Shown one piece after another: positions 14,213-14,291 of a DNA stretch of 14,291 bases (positions are counted from its first letter, which is position 1; the number at the start of each line of letters is the position of its first letter). The stretch comes from an uncultured Candidatus Melainabacteria bacterium. GTDB lineage: Bacteria; Cyanobacteriota; Vampirovibrionia; Gastranaerophilales; Gastranaerophilaceae. The stretch spans positions 1-14,291 of the forward strand of contig CAKVGW010000044.1 in NCBI GenBank assembly GCA_934747325.1, given 5' to 3'. Below the pieces are notes generated by a model. That model was not told the DNA's origin. It saw only the letters and a program-made list of their open reading frames with translations, and searched no databases. The translations under genes and the position numbers were made by a program.

Positions 14213-14291
14213 TTAAGCAATCTCGGCTCTTGTTTTTTCAGAATTGCTTGAAGCGTTACTTTGCGGTAAATGAATTAATTCTGCTGTGTTA
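14213..14291 (-). CDS. Unidentified protein, C-terminal 25 residues only (partial at right edge)
   Basis: A minus-strand open frame enters from the right edge and ends at a TAA (14215-14213). The visible end reads NTAELIHLPQSNASSNSEKT and then RAEIA. It is polar and Ser/Asn-rich, like a flexible tail. Its stop lies 12 nt from the bidirectional terminator, just where a convergent gene would be expected to end; that placement is the main support. No function can be assigned. Confidence 0.5.
   Translation of the reverse strand, partial: NTAELIHLPQSNASSNSEKTRAEIA

Overview
The window is AT-rich DNA (about one third G+C by eye) from a diderm bacterium. It carries a Skp/OmpH-type periplasmic chaperone, a MotB/OmpA-type protein, Lgt, several lipoproteins and a SurA/PrsA-type foldase. 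Base composition, small-protein style and a zinc-ribbon/cyclase/ATPase fusion make me think of gut Cyanobacteria-related lineages (Melainabacteria/Gastranaerophilales). That placement is inference from general appearance, not proof.

Region 1 (1-4663) is the unusual part. On the minus strand lie a ZorA-like MotA/TolQ-family membrane protein (355-1236) and, just downstream, a ZorB/MotB-like protein cut by the window edge (1-302). Together they look like a small ion-driven stator complex related to the anti-phage Zorya ZorAB pair. Divergent from them, 59 bp away, is a 1094-residue protein. It has three N-terminal zinc-ribbon units, a class III nucleotide cyclase-like domain, a STAND/AAA-like domain and a helical C-terminus. 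The cyclase metal site looks lost and the P-loop is absent, so it looks like a double pseudo-enzyme. An apparently unlisted 28-residue membrane microprotein with a strong ribosome binding site converges on its 3' end.

Region 2 (4764-7193) is housekeeping: nadD (NAD synthesis) overlapping yqeK (HD-domain Ap4A hydrolase), then a separate lipoprotein foldase gene ending in a clear intrinsic terminator.

Region 3 (7192-8815) has two minus-strand genes of unknown role: an HExxH zinc-protease-like protein with one membrane segment, and a small secreted Gly/Pro/Tyr-rich protein.

Region 4 (8813-11251) is a divergent glycosyltransferase pair: a GT2 polyprenyl-phosphate sugar synthase and a GT-C membrane transferase. 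They probably act in sequence on one lipid-linked sugar. Their promoters interlock in 39 bp, and the GT2 message looks leaderless.

Region 5 (11266-14200) is a tightly packed operon: TPR lipoprotein, lgt, Skp-like chaperone, zinc-dependent dehydrogenase. It ends in a near-perfect 50-nt palindrome that also serves the convergent partial gene at the right edge (14213-14291).

No tRNA, rRNA, CRISPR array or insertion sequence was seen, and no gene-free stretch exceeds 300 bases.
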